Positions 26,450-38,813 of a DNA stretch of 64,000 nt are shown one piece after another. The notes beneath the pieces were generated by a model. That model was not told the origin of the DNA. It saw only the letters and a program-made list of their open reading frames with translations, and did not search any database. The translations under genes and the position numbers were made by a program. The DNA comes from Microcebus murinus (lineage: Eukaryota > Chordata > Mammalia > Primates > Cheirogaleidae). The first letter of the stretch is position 1, and each line of letters begins with the position of its first letter. The DNA lies in NCBI RefSeq assembly GCF_040939455.1, contig NC_134126.1, positions 1,240,001 through 1,304,000 on the forward strand, given 5' to 3'.

Positions 26450-28833
26450 GTGGACACAGCCAGATCCGCACTGCGCCCTGTATGACCGTCTGCCGTGGGT
26501 GAGTGGACACAGCCAGATCCGCACTGCGCGCTGCCTGCCCCTCTCACGTGGGTGAGTGGACACAGCCAGATCCGCACTGCGCCCTGCCTGCCCGTCTCCC
26601 GTGGGCGAGCGGACACATCTAGATCCGCACTGCGCCCTGCCTGCCCGTCTCCCATGGTTGACTGGACACACCAGATCCGCACTGCGCCCTGCCTGCCCGT
26701 CTCCCGTGGGTGAGTGGACACAGCCAGATCCGCACTGCGCCCTGCCTGCCCGTCTCCCGTGGGTGAGTGGACAGGGCCAGATCCACACTGCGCCGTGCCT
26801 GCCCGTCTGCCGTGGGCGAGTGGACACTGCCAGATCCACACTGCGCACTGCCTGACCGTCTGCCGTGGGTGAGTGGACACAGCCAGATCCGCACTGCGCC
26901 CTGCCTAACCGCCTGCCGTGGGTGAGTGGACACAGCAAGATCCGCACTGCGCCTTGCCTGCCCGTCTCCCGTGGGCGAGTGGACACAGCCACATCCGCAC
27001 TGCGCCTTTCCTGCCCTTCTGCCGTGGGTGAGTGGACACAGCCAGATCCGCACTGCGCCGTGCCTGTCCGTCTACCGTGGGTGAGTGGACACAGCCAGAT
27101 CCGCACTGCGCCCTGCCTGACTGCTTGCCGTGGGTGAGTGGACATAGCCAGATCCGCACTGCGCCCTGCCTGCCCGTCTCCCGTGGGTGAGTGGAAACAG
27201 CCAGATCCGCACTGCGCGCTGCCTGCCCGTCTCCCGTGTGCGAGTGGACACAGCCAGATACGCACTACGCCCTGCCTGACCGTCTGCCGTGTGTGAGTGG
27301 ACACAGCCAGATCCGCACTGCGCCCTGCCTGCCCGTCTCCTGTGGGTGAGTGGACACAGCCAGATCCGCACTGCGCCCTGCCTGACCGTCTGCCGTGGGT
27401 GAGTGGACACAGCCAGATCCGCACTGCGCCCTGCCTGACCGCCTGCCGTGGGTGAGTGGACACAGCCAGATCCGCACTGCGCCCTGCCTGCCCGTCTTCC
27501 GGGGGCGAGTGGACACAGCCAGATCCGCACTGCGCCCTGCCTGCCCTTCTGCCGTGGGTGAGTGGACACAGCCAGATCCGCACAGTGCCCTGCCTGACCG
27601 TCTGCCGTGGGTGTGTGGACACAGCCAGATCCACACTGCGCCCTGCCTGCCCGTCTGCCGTGGGTGAGTGGACACAGCCAGATCCGCACTGCGTCCTGCC
27701 TGACCGTCTCCCGTGGGTGAGTGGACACAACCAGATCCGCACTGCGCCCTGCCTGCCCGTCTCCCGTGGGTGAGTGGACACAGCCAGATCCGCACTGAGC
27801 CCTGCCTGCCCGTCTCCCGTGGGTGAGTGGACACAGCCAGATCCGCACTGCGCCCTGCCTGCCCGTCTCCCGAGGGTGAGTGGACACAGCCAGATCCGCA
27901 CTGCGCCCTGCCTGCCCGTCTCCCGTGGGTGAGTGGACACAGCCAGATCCGCACTGCGCGCTGCCTGCCCATCTGTCGTGGGCGAGTGGACACAGCCATA
28001 TCCGCACTACGCCCTGCCTGACCGTCTGCCGTGGGTGAGTGGACAAAGCCAGATCCACACTGCGCCCTGCCTGCCCGTCTCTCGTGGGCGAGCGGACACA
28101 GCCAGATCCGCACTGCGCCCTGCCTGACCGTCTACCGTAGGTGAGTGGACACAGCCAGATCCGCACTGCGCCCTGCCTGCCTGTCTGCCGTGGGCGAGTG
28201 GACACAGCCAGATCCGCACTGCGCCCTGCCTGACCGTCTGCTGTGGGTGAGTGGACACAGCCAGATCCACAATGCGCCCTGCCTGCCCCTATGCTGTGGG
28301 CGAGTTGACACAGCCAGATCCGCACTGCGCCCTGCCTGACTGTCTGCCGTGGGCGAGTGGACACAGCCAGATCTGCACTGCGCCCTGCCTGACCGCCTGC
28401 CGTGGGTGAGTGGACACAGCCAGATCCGCACTGCGCCCTGCCTGCCCGTCTCCCGTGGGCGAGTGGACACAGCCAGATCCGCACTGCGCCCTGTCTGCCC
28501 TTCTGCCGTGGGTGAGTGAACACAGCCAGATCCGCACTGCGCGCTGCCTGCCCGTCTCCCGTCAGTGAGTGGACATAGCCAGATCCGCACTGCGCCCTAC
28601 CTGCCCGTCTCCCGTGGGCGAGTGGACACAGCCCGTTCCGCACTGCGCTCTGCCTGCCCGTCTGCCGTGGGTGAGTGGACACAGCCAGATCCACACTGCG
28701 CCCTGCCTTACCGCCTGCCGTGGGTGAGTGGACACAGCCAGATCCGCACTGCGCCCTGCCTGCCCGTCACCCGTGGGCGAGTGGACACAGCCAGATCCGC
28801 ACTGCGCCCTGCCTGACCGCCTGCCGTGGGTGA
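26450..28833 (+). repeat. 2,385-bp (45-unit) tandem repeat, first copy
   Basis: A 45-unit block is followed directly by a second copy. The offset is 2,384 at its left end and 2,385 after the 1-bp deletion near 26670. It becomes 2,438 and 2,491 in the middle because the second copy has gained two units, then returns to 2,385. The block is tagged by a unit with CACATCTAGATCC, which creates a TCTAGA site at 26618, and by a following unit reading CCATGGTTGACTGG. Confidence 0.8.
26618..26623 (+). other. TCTAGA tag in four units
   Basis: The unit core CACAGCCAGATCC has changed to CACATCTAGATCC, giving TCTAGA at 26618, 29002, 37867 and 39456. The spacings 2,384 and 1,589 bp are those of the two tandem pairs that contain them. 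The unit after it always reads CCATGGTTGACTGG. Confidence 0.9.
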
Positions 28834-31255
28834 GTGGACACAGCCAGATCCGCACTGCGCCCTGTATGACCGTCTGCCGTGGGTGAGTGGACACAGCCAG
28901 ATCCGCACTGCGCGCTGCCTGCCCCTCTCACGTGGGTGAGTGGACACAGCCAGATCCGCACTGCGCCCTGCCTGCCCGTCTCCCGTGGGCGAGCGGACAC
29001 ATCTAGATCCGCACTGCGCCCTGCCTGCCCGTCTCCCATGGTTGACTGGACACAGCCAGATCCGCACTGCGCCCTGCCTGCCCGTCTCCCATGGGTGAGT
29101 GGACACAGCAAGATCCGCACTGCGCCCTGCCTGCCCGTCTCCCGTGGGTGAGTGGACAGAGCCAGATCCACACTGCGCCGTGCCTGCCCGTCTGCCGTGG
29201 GCGAGTGGACACTGCCAGATCCGCACTGCGCACTGCCTGACCGTCTGCCGTGGGTGAGTGGACACAGCCAGATCCGCACTGCGCCCTGCCTAACCGCCTG
29301 CCGTGGGTGAGTGGACACAGCAAGATCAGCACTGCGCCTTGCCTGCCCGTCTCCCGTGGGCGAGTGGACACAGCCACATCCGCACTGCGCCTTTCCTGCC
29401 CTTCTGCCGTGGGTGAGTGGACACAGCCAGATCCGCACTGCGCCCTGCCTGACCGTCTACCGTGGGTGAGTGGACACAGCCAGATCCGCACTGCGCCCTG
29501 CCTGACTGCTTGCCGTGGGTGAGTGGACACAGCCAGATCCGCACTGCGCCCTGCGTGTCCGCCTGCCGTGGGTGAGTGGACACAGCCAGATCCGCACTGC
29601 GCCCTGCCTGCCCGTCTCCCGTGGGTGAGTGGAAACAGCCAGATCCGCACTGCACGCTGCCTGCCCGTCTCCCGTGTGCGAGTGGACACAGCCAGATACG
29701 CACTACGCCCTGCCTGACCGTCTGCCGTGTGTGAGTGGACACAGCCAGATCCGCACTGCGCCCTGCCTGCCCGTCTCCTGTGGGTGAGTGGACACAGCCA
29801 GATCCGCACTGCGCCCTGCCTGACCGTCTGCCGTGGGTGAGTGGACACAGCCAGATCCGCACTGCGCCCTGCCTGACCGCCTGCCGTGGGTGAGTGGACA
29901 CAGCCAGATCCGCACTGCGCCCTGCCTGCCCGTCTTCCGGGGGCGAGTGGACACAGCCAGATCCGCACTGCGCCCTGCCTGCCCTTCTGTCGTGGGTGAG
30001 TGGACACAGCCAGATCCGCACAGTGCCCTGCCTGCCCGTCTCCTGTGGGTGTGTGGACACAGCCAGATCCACACTGCGCCCTGCCTGCCCGTCTGCCGTG
30101 GGTGAGTGGACACAGCCAGATCCGCACTGCGTCCTGCCTGACCGTCTCCCGTGGGTGAGTGGACACAGCCAGATCCGCACTGCGCCCTGCCTGCCCGTCT
30201 CCCGTGGGTGAGTGGACACAGCCAGATCCGCACTGCACCTTGCCTGCCCGTCTCCCGTCAGTGAGTGGACACAGCCAGATCCGCACTGAGCCCTGCCTGC
30301 CCGTCTCCCGTGGGTGAGTGGACACAGCCAGATCCGCACTGCGCCCTGCCTGCCCGTCTCCCGATGGTGAGTGGACACAGCCAGATCCGCACTGCGCCCT
30401 GCCTGCCCGTCTCCCGTGGGTGAGTGGACACAGCCAGATCCGCACTGCGCGCTGCCTGCCCGTCTGTCGTGGGTGAGTGGACACAGCCATATCCGCACTA
30501 CGCCCTGCCTGACCGTCTGCCGTGGGTGAGTGGACAAAGCCAGATCCACACTGCGCCCTGCCTGCCCGTCTCCCGTGGGCGAGCGGACACAGCCAGATCC
30601 GCACTGCGCCCTGCCTGACCGTCTACCGTAGGTGAGTGGACACAGCCAGACCCGCACTGCGCCCTGCCTGCCCGTCTGCCGCGGGCGAGTGGACACAGCC
30701 AGATCCGCACTGCGCCCTGCCTGACCGTCTGCTGTGGGTGAGTGGACACAGCCAGATCCCCAATGTGCCCTGCCTGCCCCTATGCTGTGGGCGAGTTGAC
30801 ACAGCCAGATCCGCACTGCGCCCTGCCTGCCCGTCTCCCGTGGGCGAGTGGACACAGCCAGATCCGCACTGCGCCCTGCCTGCCCTTCTGCCGTGGGTGA
30901 GTGAACACAGCCAGATCCGCACTGCGCGCTGCCTGCCCGTCTCCCGTCAGTGAGTGGACACAGCCAGATCCGCACTGCGCCCTACCTGCCCGTCTCCCGT
31001 GGGCGAGGGGACACAGCCCGTTCCGCACTGCGCTCTGCCTGCCCGTCTGCCGTGGGTGAGTGGACACAGCCAGATCCACACTGCGCCCTGCCTTACCGCC
31101 TGCCGTGGGTGAGTGGACACAGCCAGATCCGCACTGCGCCCTGCCTGACCGTCACCCGTGGGCGAGTGGACACAGCCAGATCCGCACTGCGCCCTGCCTG
31201 ACCGCCTGCCGTGGGTGAGTGGACACAGCCAGATCCGCACTGCGCCCTGCCTGCC
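28834..31255 (+). repeat. 2,385-bp (45-unit) tandem repeat, second copy
   Basis: This copy has the TCTAGA tag at 29002. It carries two units that the first copy lacks, one near 29550 containing GCGTGTCCGCC and one near 30235 ending in GTCAG. It lacks two units that the first copy has near 28340-28500. In-frame translation of 29250-29522 differs from 26865-27137 at few residues. The right edge lies about 220 bp before the irregular unit at 31480. Confidence 0.8.
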
Positions 31256-31479
31256 CGTCTCCCGTGGGCGAGTGGACACAGCCAGATCCGCACTGCGCCC
31301 TGCCTGCCCTTCTGCCGTGGGTGAGTGGACACAGCCAGATCCGCACTGCGCCCTGCCTGACCGTCTGCCGTGGGTGAGTGGACACAGCCAGATCCGCACT
31401 GCGCCCTGCCTTACCGCCTGCCGTGGGTGAGTGGACACAGCCAGATCCGCACTGCGCCCTGCCTGCCCGTCTTCCGGGG

Positions 31480-31548
31480 GCGAGTGGACACAGCCAGATC
31501 CGCACTGCGACCTGCCTGCACTGCGCACTGCCTGACCGTCTGCCGTGG
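31480..31548 (+). repeat. Irregular 69-bp unit at a duplication junction
   Basis: This is the only unit in the window with a large length change: 69 bp rather than 53. It starts normally, reads through ACCTGCCTG, then jumps back to CACTGCGCACTGCC and finishes normally, so about 16 bp of core are present twice. From 31519 onward the sequence matches that from 18945, so the break coincides with the start of the right copy of the 12.57-kb block. The shift explains why the 12,574-bp offset is not a multiple of 53. It reads as the join left by an out-of-register exchange. Confidence 0.9.
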
Positions 31549-34500
31549 GTGAGTGGACACAGCCAGATCCGTACTGCGCCCTGCATAACCGCCTGCCGTG
31601 GGTGAGTGGACACAGCAAGGTCCGCACTGCGCCTTGCCTGCCCGTCTCCCGTGGGCGACTGGACACAGCCAGATCCTCACTGCGCCCTGCCTGCCCTTCT
31701 GCCGTGGGTGAGTGGACACAGCCAGATCCGCACTGCGCCCTGCCTGACCGTCTGCCGTGGGTGAGTGGACACAGCCAGATCCGCACTGCGCCCTGCCTGA
31801 CTGCTTGCCGTGGGTGAGTGGACACAGCCAGATCCGCACAGCGCCCTGCCTGACCGCCTGCCGTGGGAGAGTGGACACAGCCAGATCCACACTGCGCTCT
31901 GCCTGCTCGTCTGCCGTGGGTTAGTGGACACAGCCAGATCCACACAGCACCGTCTCTGCCCATCTTCCGTGGGTGAGTGGACACAGCCGGATCCGCACTG
32001 CGCCCTGCCTGACCGTCTGCCGTGGGTGAGTGGACACAGCCAGATCCGCACTGCGCCCTGTATGACCGTCTGCCGTGGGTGAGTGGACACAGCCAGATCC
32101 GCACTGCGCGCTGCCTGCCCCTCTCACGTGGGTGACTGGACACAGCCAGATCCGCACTGCGCCCTGCCTGCCCGTCTCCCGTGGGTGAGTGGACACAGCC
32201 AGATCCGCACTGCGCCCTGCCTGCCCGTCTCCCGTGGGTGAGTGGACAGAGCCAGATCCACACTGCGCCGTTCCTGCCCGTCTGCCGTGGGCGAGTGGAC
32301 ACTGCCAGATCCGCACTGCGCACTGCCTGACCGTCTGCCGTGGGTGAGTGGACACAGCCAGATCCGCACTGCGCCCTGCCTAACCGCCTGCCGTGGGTGA
32401 GTGGACACAGCAAGATCCGCACTGCGCCTTGCCTGCCCGTCGCCCGTGGGCGAGTGGACACAGCCACATCCGCACTGCGCCTTTCCTGCCCTTCTGCCGT
32501 TGGTGAGTGGACACAGCCAGATCCGCACTGCGCCCTGCCTGACCGTCTACCGTGGGTGAGTGGACACAGCCAGATCCGCACTGCTCCCTGCCTGACTGCT
32601 TGCCGTGGGTGAGTGGACACAGCCAGATCCGCACTGCGCCCTGCGTGTCCGCCTGCCGTGGGTGAGTGGACACAGCCAGATCCGCACTGCGCCCTGCCTG
32701 CCCGTCTCCCGTGGGTGAGTGAACACAGCCAGATCCGCACTGCAGCTTGCCTGTCTGTCTCCCGTCAGTGAGTGGACACAGCCAGATCCGCACTGCGCCC
32801 TGCCTGCCCGTCTCCCGTGGGTGAGTGGACACAGCCGGATCCGCACTGCGCGCTGCCTGCCCGTCTCCAGTGGGCGAGTGGAAACAGCCAGATCCGCACT
32901 GCGCGCTGCCTGCCCGTCTGTCGTGGGCGAGTGGACACAGCCATATCCGCACTGCGCCCTGCCTGCCCGTCTGCCGTGGGTGAGTGGACACAGCCAGATC
33001 CACAATGCGCCCTGCCTGCCCATCTGCCGTGGGTGAGTGGACACAGCCAGATCCACACTGCGCCCTGCCTGCCCCTATGCTGTGGGCGAGTGGACACAGC
33101 CAGTTCCGCACTGCGCCCTGCCTGACCGTCTGCGTGGGTGAGTGGACACAGCCAGATCTGCAATGCGCCCTGCCTGACCGCCTGCCGTGGGTGAGTGGAC
33201 ACAGCCAGATCCGCACTGCGCCCTGCCTGCCCGTCTCCCGTGGACGAGTGGACACAGCCAGATCCGCACTGCGCCCTGCCTGCCCTTCTGCCGTGGGTGA
33301 GTGAATACAGCCAGATCCGCACTGCGCACTGTCTGCCCGTCTCTCGTCAGTGAGTGGACACAGCCAGATCCGCACTGCGCCCTGCCTGCCCGTCTTCCGG
33401 AGGCGATTGGACACAGCCAGATCCGCACTGCGCCCTGCCTGCCCTTCTGCCGTGGGTGAGTGGACACAGCCAGATCCACACTGCGCCCTGCCTGCCCGTC
33501 TGCCGTGGGTGAGTGGACACAGCCAGATCCGCACTGCGCCCTGCCTGCCCGTCTCCCGTGGGTGAGTGGACACAGCCAGATCCGCACTGCGCCCTGCCTG
33601 ACCGTCTACCGTAGGTGAGTGGACACAGCCAGATCCGCACTGCGCCCTGCCTGCCCGTCTACCGTGGGCGAGTGGACACAGCCAGATCCGCACTGCACCC
33701 TGCCTGACCGTCTGCTGTGGGTGAGTGGACACAGCCAGATCCACACTGCGCCCTGCCTGCCCCTATGCTGTGGGCGAGTGGACACAGCCAGATCCGCACT
33801 GCGCCCTGCCTGACCGTCTGCCATGGGTGAGAGGACACAGCCAGATCCGCACTGCGCCCTGCCTGACCGCCTGCCGTGGGTGAGTGGACACAGCCAGATC
33901 CGCACTGCGCCCTGCCTGCCCGTCTCCCGTGGGCGAGTGGAAACAGCCAGATCAGCATTGCGCCCTGCCTGCCCTTCTGCCGTGGGTGAGTGGACACAGC
34001 CAGATCCGCACTGCGCCCTGCCTGCCCGTCTCCCGTCAGTGAGTGGACACAGCCAGATCCGCACTGCGCCCTACCTGCCCGTCTCCCGTGGGCGAGTGGA
34101 CACAGCCCGTTCCGCACTGCGCTCTGCCTGCCCGTCTGCCGTGGGTGAGTGGACACAGCCAGATCCGCACTGCGCCCTGCCTGACCGTCTGCCGTTGGTG
34201 AGTGGACACAGCCAGATCCGCACTGCGCCCTGCCTGACCGTCTGAGGTGGGTGAGTGGACACAGCCAGATCCGCACTGCGCCCTGCCTGCCCCTCTGCCG
34301 TGGGCGAGTGGACACAGCCAGATCCGCACTGCGCCCTTCCTGCCCGTCTCCCGTGGACGAGTGGACACAGCCAGATCCGCACTGCGCCCTGCCTGCCCTT
34401 CTGCCGTGGGTGAGTGAACACAGCCAGATCCGCACTGCGCCCTGTCTGCCCGTCTCTCGTCAGTGAGTGGACACAGCCAGATCCGCACTGCGCCCTGCCT

Positions 34501-37224
34501 ACCCTTCTGCCGTGGGTGAGTGGACACAGCCAGATCCGCACTGCGCCCTGCCTGACCGTCTGCCGTGTGTGAGTGGACACAGCCAGATCCACACTGCGCC
34601 CTGCCTGCCCGTCTCCCGTGGGTGAGTGGACACAGCCAGATCCGCACTGCGCCCTGTCTGACCGTCTGCCGTGGGTGAGTGGACACAGCCAGATCCGCAC
34701 TGCGCCCTGCCTGCCCGTCTCCCGTGGGCGAGTGGACACAGCCAGATCCGCACTGCGCCCTACCTGCCCGTATCCCATGGGTGAGTGGACACAGCCAGAT
34801 CCGCACTGCACCCTGCCTGACCGTCCTTCGTGGGTGAGTGGACACCGCCAGATCCGCACTGCGCCCTGCCTGCCCGTCTCCCGTGGGTGAGTGGACACAG
34901 CCAGATCCGCACTGCGCCCTTCCTGCCCGTCTCCCGTCAGTGAGTGGACACAGCCAGATCCGCACTGCGCCCTGCCTGCCCGTCTCCCGTGGACGAGTGG
35001 ACACAGACAGATCCGCACTGCGCCCTGCCTGCCCTTCTGCCGTGGGTGAGTGAACACAGCCAGATCCGCACTGCGCCCTGTCTGCCCGTCTCTCGTCAGT
35101 GAGTGGACACAGCCAGATCCGCACTGCGCCCTGCCTGCCCTTCTGCCGTGGGTGAGTGGACACAGCCAGATCCGCACTGCGCCCTGCCTGACCGTCTGCC
35201 GTGTGTGAGTGGACACAGCCAGATCCGCACTGCGCCCTGCCTGCCCGTCTCCCGTGGGTGAGTGGACACAGCCAGATCCGCACTGCGCCCTGCCTGCCCG
35301 TCTTCCGGAGGCGATTGGACACAGCCAGATCCGCACTGCGCCCTGCCTGCCCTTCTGCCGTGGATGAGTGGACACAGCCAGATCCGCACTGTGCCCTGCC
35401 TGACCGTCTGCCGTGGGTGTGTGGACACAGCCAGATCCATACTGTGCCCTGCCTGCCCGTCTGCCGTGGGTGAGTGGACACAGCCAGATCCGCACTGCGC
35501 CCTGCTTGCCCGTCTCCCGTGGGTGAGTGGACACAGCCAGATCCGCACTGCATCCTGCCTGCCCGTCTCCCGTGGGTGAGTGGACACAGCCAGATCCGCA
35601 CTGCGCGCTGCCTGCCCGTCTGTCGTGGGCGAGTGGACACAGCCATATCCGCACTGCGCCCTGCCTGACCGTCTGCCGTGGGTGAGTGGACACAGCCAGA
35701 TCCACACTGCTCCCTGCCTGCCCGTCTGCCGTGGGCGAGCGGACACAGCCAGATCCGCACTGCGCCCTGCCTGCCCGTCTACCGTGGGCGAGTGGACACA
35801 GCCAGATCCGCACTGCACCCTGCCTGACCGTCTGCTGTGGGTGAGTGGACACAGCCAGATCCACACTGCGCCCTGCCTGCCCCTATGCTGTGGGCGAGTG
35901 GACACAGCCAGATCCGCACTGCGCCCTGCCTGACCGTCTGCCGTGGGTGAGTGGACACAGCCAGATCCGCACTGCGCCCTGCCTGACCGCCTGCCGTGGG
36001 TGAGTAGACACAGCCAGATCCGCACTGCGCCCTGCCTGCCCGTCTCCCGTGGGCGAGTGGACACAGCCAGATCCGCATTGCGCCCTGCCTGCCCTTCTGC
36101 CGTGGGTGAGTGGACACAGCCAGATCCGCACTGCGCCCTGCCTGCCCGTCTCCCGTCAGTGAGTGGACACAGCCAGATCCGCACTGCGCCCTACCTGCCC
36201 GTCTCCCGTGGGCGAGTGGACACAGCCCGTTCCGCACTGCGCTCTGCCTGCCCGTCTGCCGTGGGTGAGTGGACACAGCCAGATTCGCACTGCGCCCTGC
36301 CTGACCGTCTGCCGTGGGTGAGTGGACACAGCCAGATCCGCACTGCGCCCTGCCTGCCTGTCTGCCGTGGGTGAGTGGACACAGCCAAATCCGCACTGCG
36401 CCCTGCCTGCCCGTCTCCCGTGGGTGAGTGGACACAGCCAGATCCGCACTGCGCCTTGCCTGCCCCTCTGCCGTGGGCGAGTGGACACAGCCAGATCCGC
36501 ACTGCGCCCTGCCTGACCGTCTGCCGTGGGTGAGTGGACACAACCAGATCCGCACTGCGCCCTGCCTGCCCGTCTCCCGTGGGCGAGTGGACACAGCCAG
36601 AATCGCACTGCGCCCTGCCTGCCCGTCTCCAGTGGGCTAGTGGACACAGCCAGATCCGCACTGCGCCCTGCCTGCCCGTCTGCCGTGGGTGAGTGGACAC
36701 AGCCAGATCCACAATGCGCCCTGCCTGCCCGTCTGCCGTGGGTGAGTGGACACAGCCAGATCCGCACTGCGCCCTGCCTGCCCGTCTCCCGTGGGTGAGT
36801 GGACACAGCCAGATCCGCACTGCGCGCTGCCTGCCCGTCTCCCGTGGGCGAGTCGACACAGCCAGATACGCACTACGCCCTGCCTGACCGTCTGCCGTGT
36901 GTGAGTGGACACAGCCAGATCCGCACTGCGCCCTGCCTGCCCGTCTCCCGTGGGTGAGTGGACACAGCCAGATCCGCACTGCGCCCTGCCTGACCGTCTG
37001 CCGTGGGCGAGTGGACACAGCCAGATCCGCACTGCGCCCTGCCTGACCGCCTGCCGTGGGTGAGTGGACACAGCCAGATCCGCACTGCGCCCTGCCTGCC
37101 CGACTGCCATGGGTGAGTGGACACAGCCAGATCCGCACTGCGCCCTGCCTGACCCTCTCCCGTGGGTGAGTGGACACAGCCAGATCCGCACTGCACCCTG
37201 CCTGACCGTCCTTCGTGGGTGAGT

Positions 37225-38813
37225 GGACACCGCCAGATCCGCACTGCGCCCTGCCTGCCCGTCTCCCGTGGGTGAGTGGACACAGCCAGATCCGCACTGC
37301 GCCCTGCCTGCCCGTCTCCCGTCAGTGAGTGGACACAGCCAGATCCGCACTGCGCCCTGCCTGACCGTCTCGCGTGGGTGAGTGGACACAGCCAGATCCG
37401 CACTGCGCGCTGCCTGCCCGTCTCCCGTGGGCGAGTGGACACAGCCAGATCCGCACTGCGCCCTGTCTGCCCGCTGTCTTGGGCGAGTGGACACAGCCAA
37501 ATCCGCACTGCGCCCTGCCTGACCGTCTGCCGTCGGTGAGTGGACACAGCCAGATCCACACTGCGCCCTGCCTGCCCGTCTGCCGTGGGCGAGTGGAGAC
37601 AGCCAGATCCGCACTGCGCACTGCCTGACCGTCTGCCGTGGGTGAGTCGACACAGCCAGATCCGCACTGCGCCCTGCCTGACCGCCTGCTGTGGGCGAGT
37701 GGACACAGCCAGATCCGCACTGCGCCCTGTATGACCGTCTGCCGTGGGTCAGTGGACACAGCCAGATCCGCACTGCGCGCTGCCTGCCCCTCTCACGTGG
37801 GTGAGTGGACACAGCCAGATCCGCACTGCGCCCTGCCTGCCCGTCTCCCGTGGGCGAGCGGACACATCTAGATCCGCACTGCGCCCTGCCTGCCCGTCTC
37901 CCATGGTTGACTGGACACAGCCAGATCCGCACTGCGCCCTGCCTGCCCGTCTCCCGTGGGTGAGTGGACACAGCCAGATCCGCACTGCGCCCTGCCTGCC
38001 CGTCTCCCGTGGGTGAGTGGACAGGGCCAGATCCACACTGCGCCGTGCCTGCCCGTCTGCCGTGGGCGAGTGGACACTGCCAGATCCGCACTGCGCACTG
38101 CCTGACCGTCTGCCGTGGGTGAGTGGACACAGCCAGATCCGCACTGCGCCCTGCCTAACCGCCTGCCGTGGGTGAGTGGACACAGCAAGATCCGCACTGC
38201 GCCTTGCCTGCCCGTCTCCCGTGGGCGAGTGGACACAGCCACATCCGCACTGCGCCTTTCCTGCCCTTCTGCCGTGGGTGAGTGGACACAGCCAGATCCG
38301 CACTGCGCCCTGCCTGACCGTCTACCGTGGGTGAGTGGACACAGCCAGATCCGCACTGCGCCCTGCCTGACTGCTTGCCGTGGGTGAGTGGACACAGCCA
38401 GATCCGCACTGCGCCCTGCCTGCCCGTCTCCCGTGGGTGAGTGGAAACAGCCAGATCCGCACTGCGCGCTGCCTGCCCGTCTCCCGTGTGCGAGTGGACA
38501 CAGCCAGATACGCACTACGCCCTGCCTGACCGTCTGCCGTGTGTGAGTGGAAACAGCCAGATCCGCACTGCGCCCTGCCTGCCCGTCTCCTGTGGGTGAG
38601 TGGACACAGCCAGATCCGCACTGCGCCCTGCCTGACCGTCTGCCGTGGGTGAGTGGACACAGCCAGATCCGCACTGCGCCCTGCCTGACCGCCTGCCGTG
38701 GGTGAGTGGACACAGCCAGATCCGCACTGCGCCCTGCCTGCCCGTCTTCCGGGGGCGAGTGGACACAGCCAGATCCGCACTGCGCCCTGCCTGCCCTTCT
38801 GCCGTGGGTGAGT
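37225..38813 (+). repeat. 1,589-bp (30-unit) tandem repeat, first copy
   Basis: A 30-unit block with one short 52-bp unit (near 37472) repeats at a constant offset of 1,589 bp. It includes the TCTAGA tag at 37867 and the series found at 26.45-27.5 kb, joined to the series found at 24.4-24.85 kb. That joined order implies an earlier loss of the intervening 1.6 kb before this block was duplicated. Confidence 0.8.

Larger units (their letters stand above)
18945..31518 (+). repeat. 12.57-kb duplication, left copy
   Basis: A block starting at 18945 recurs from 31519 at a constant offset of 12,574 bp through at least 21.6 kb. Later the offset falls to 12,150 and then 12,044 as the right copy loses eight and two units. 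It next becomes 12,839 and 11,250 in the 24.4-27.5 kb part. Identity is high: translating 20145-20462 and 32719-33036 gives one difference in 105 residues. Within this copy lie the 2,385-bp tandem pair and several units with the CTTCCGG variant. Confidence 0.85.

Noticed and set aside
23735..27940. Open frame of 1,401 codons on the - strand, and similar ones such as 13975-17715 and 56557-59766
   Set aside because: All three - strand frames of the consensus are stop-free, overlapping long frames occur in every frame, the repeat period is not a multiple of 3, and frame edges follow repeat variants. There is no sign of coding constraint.
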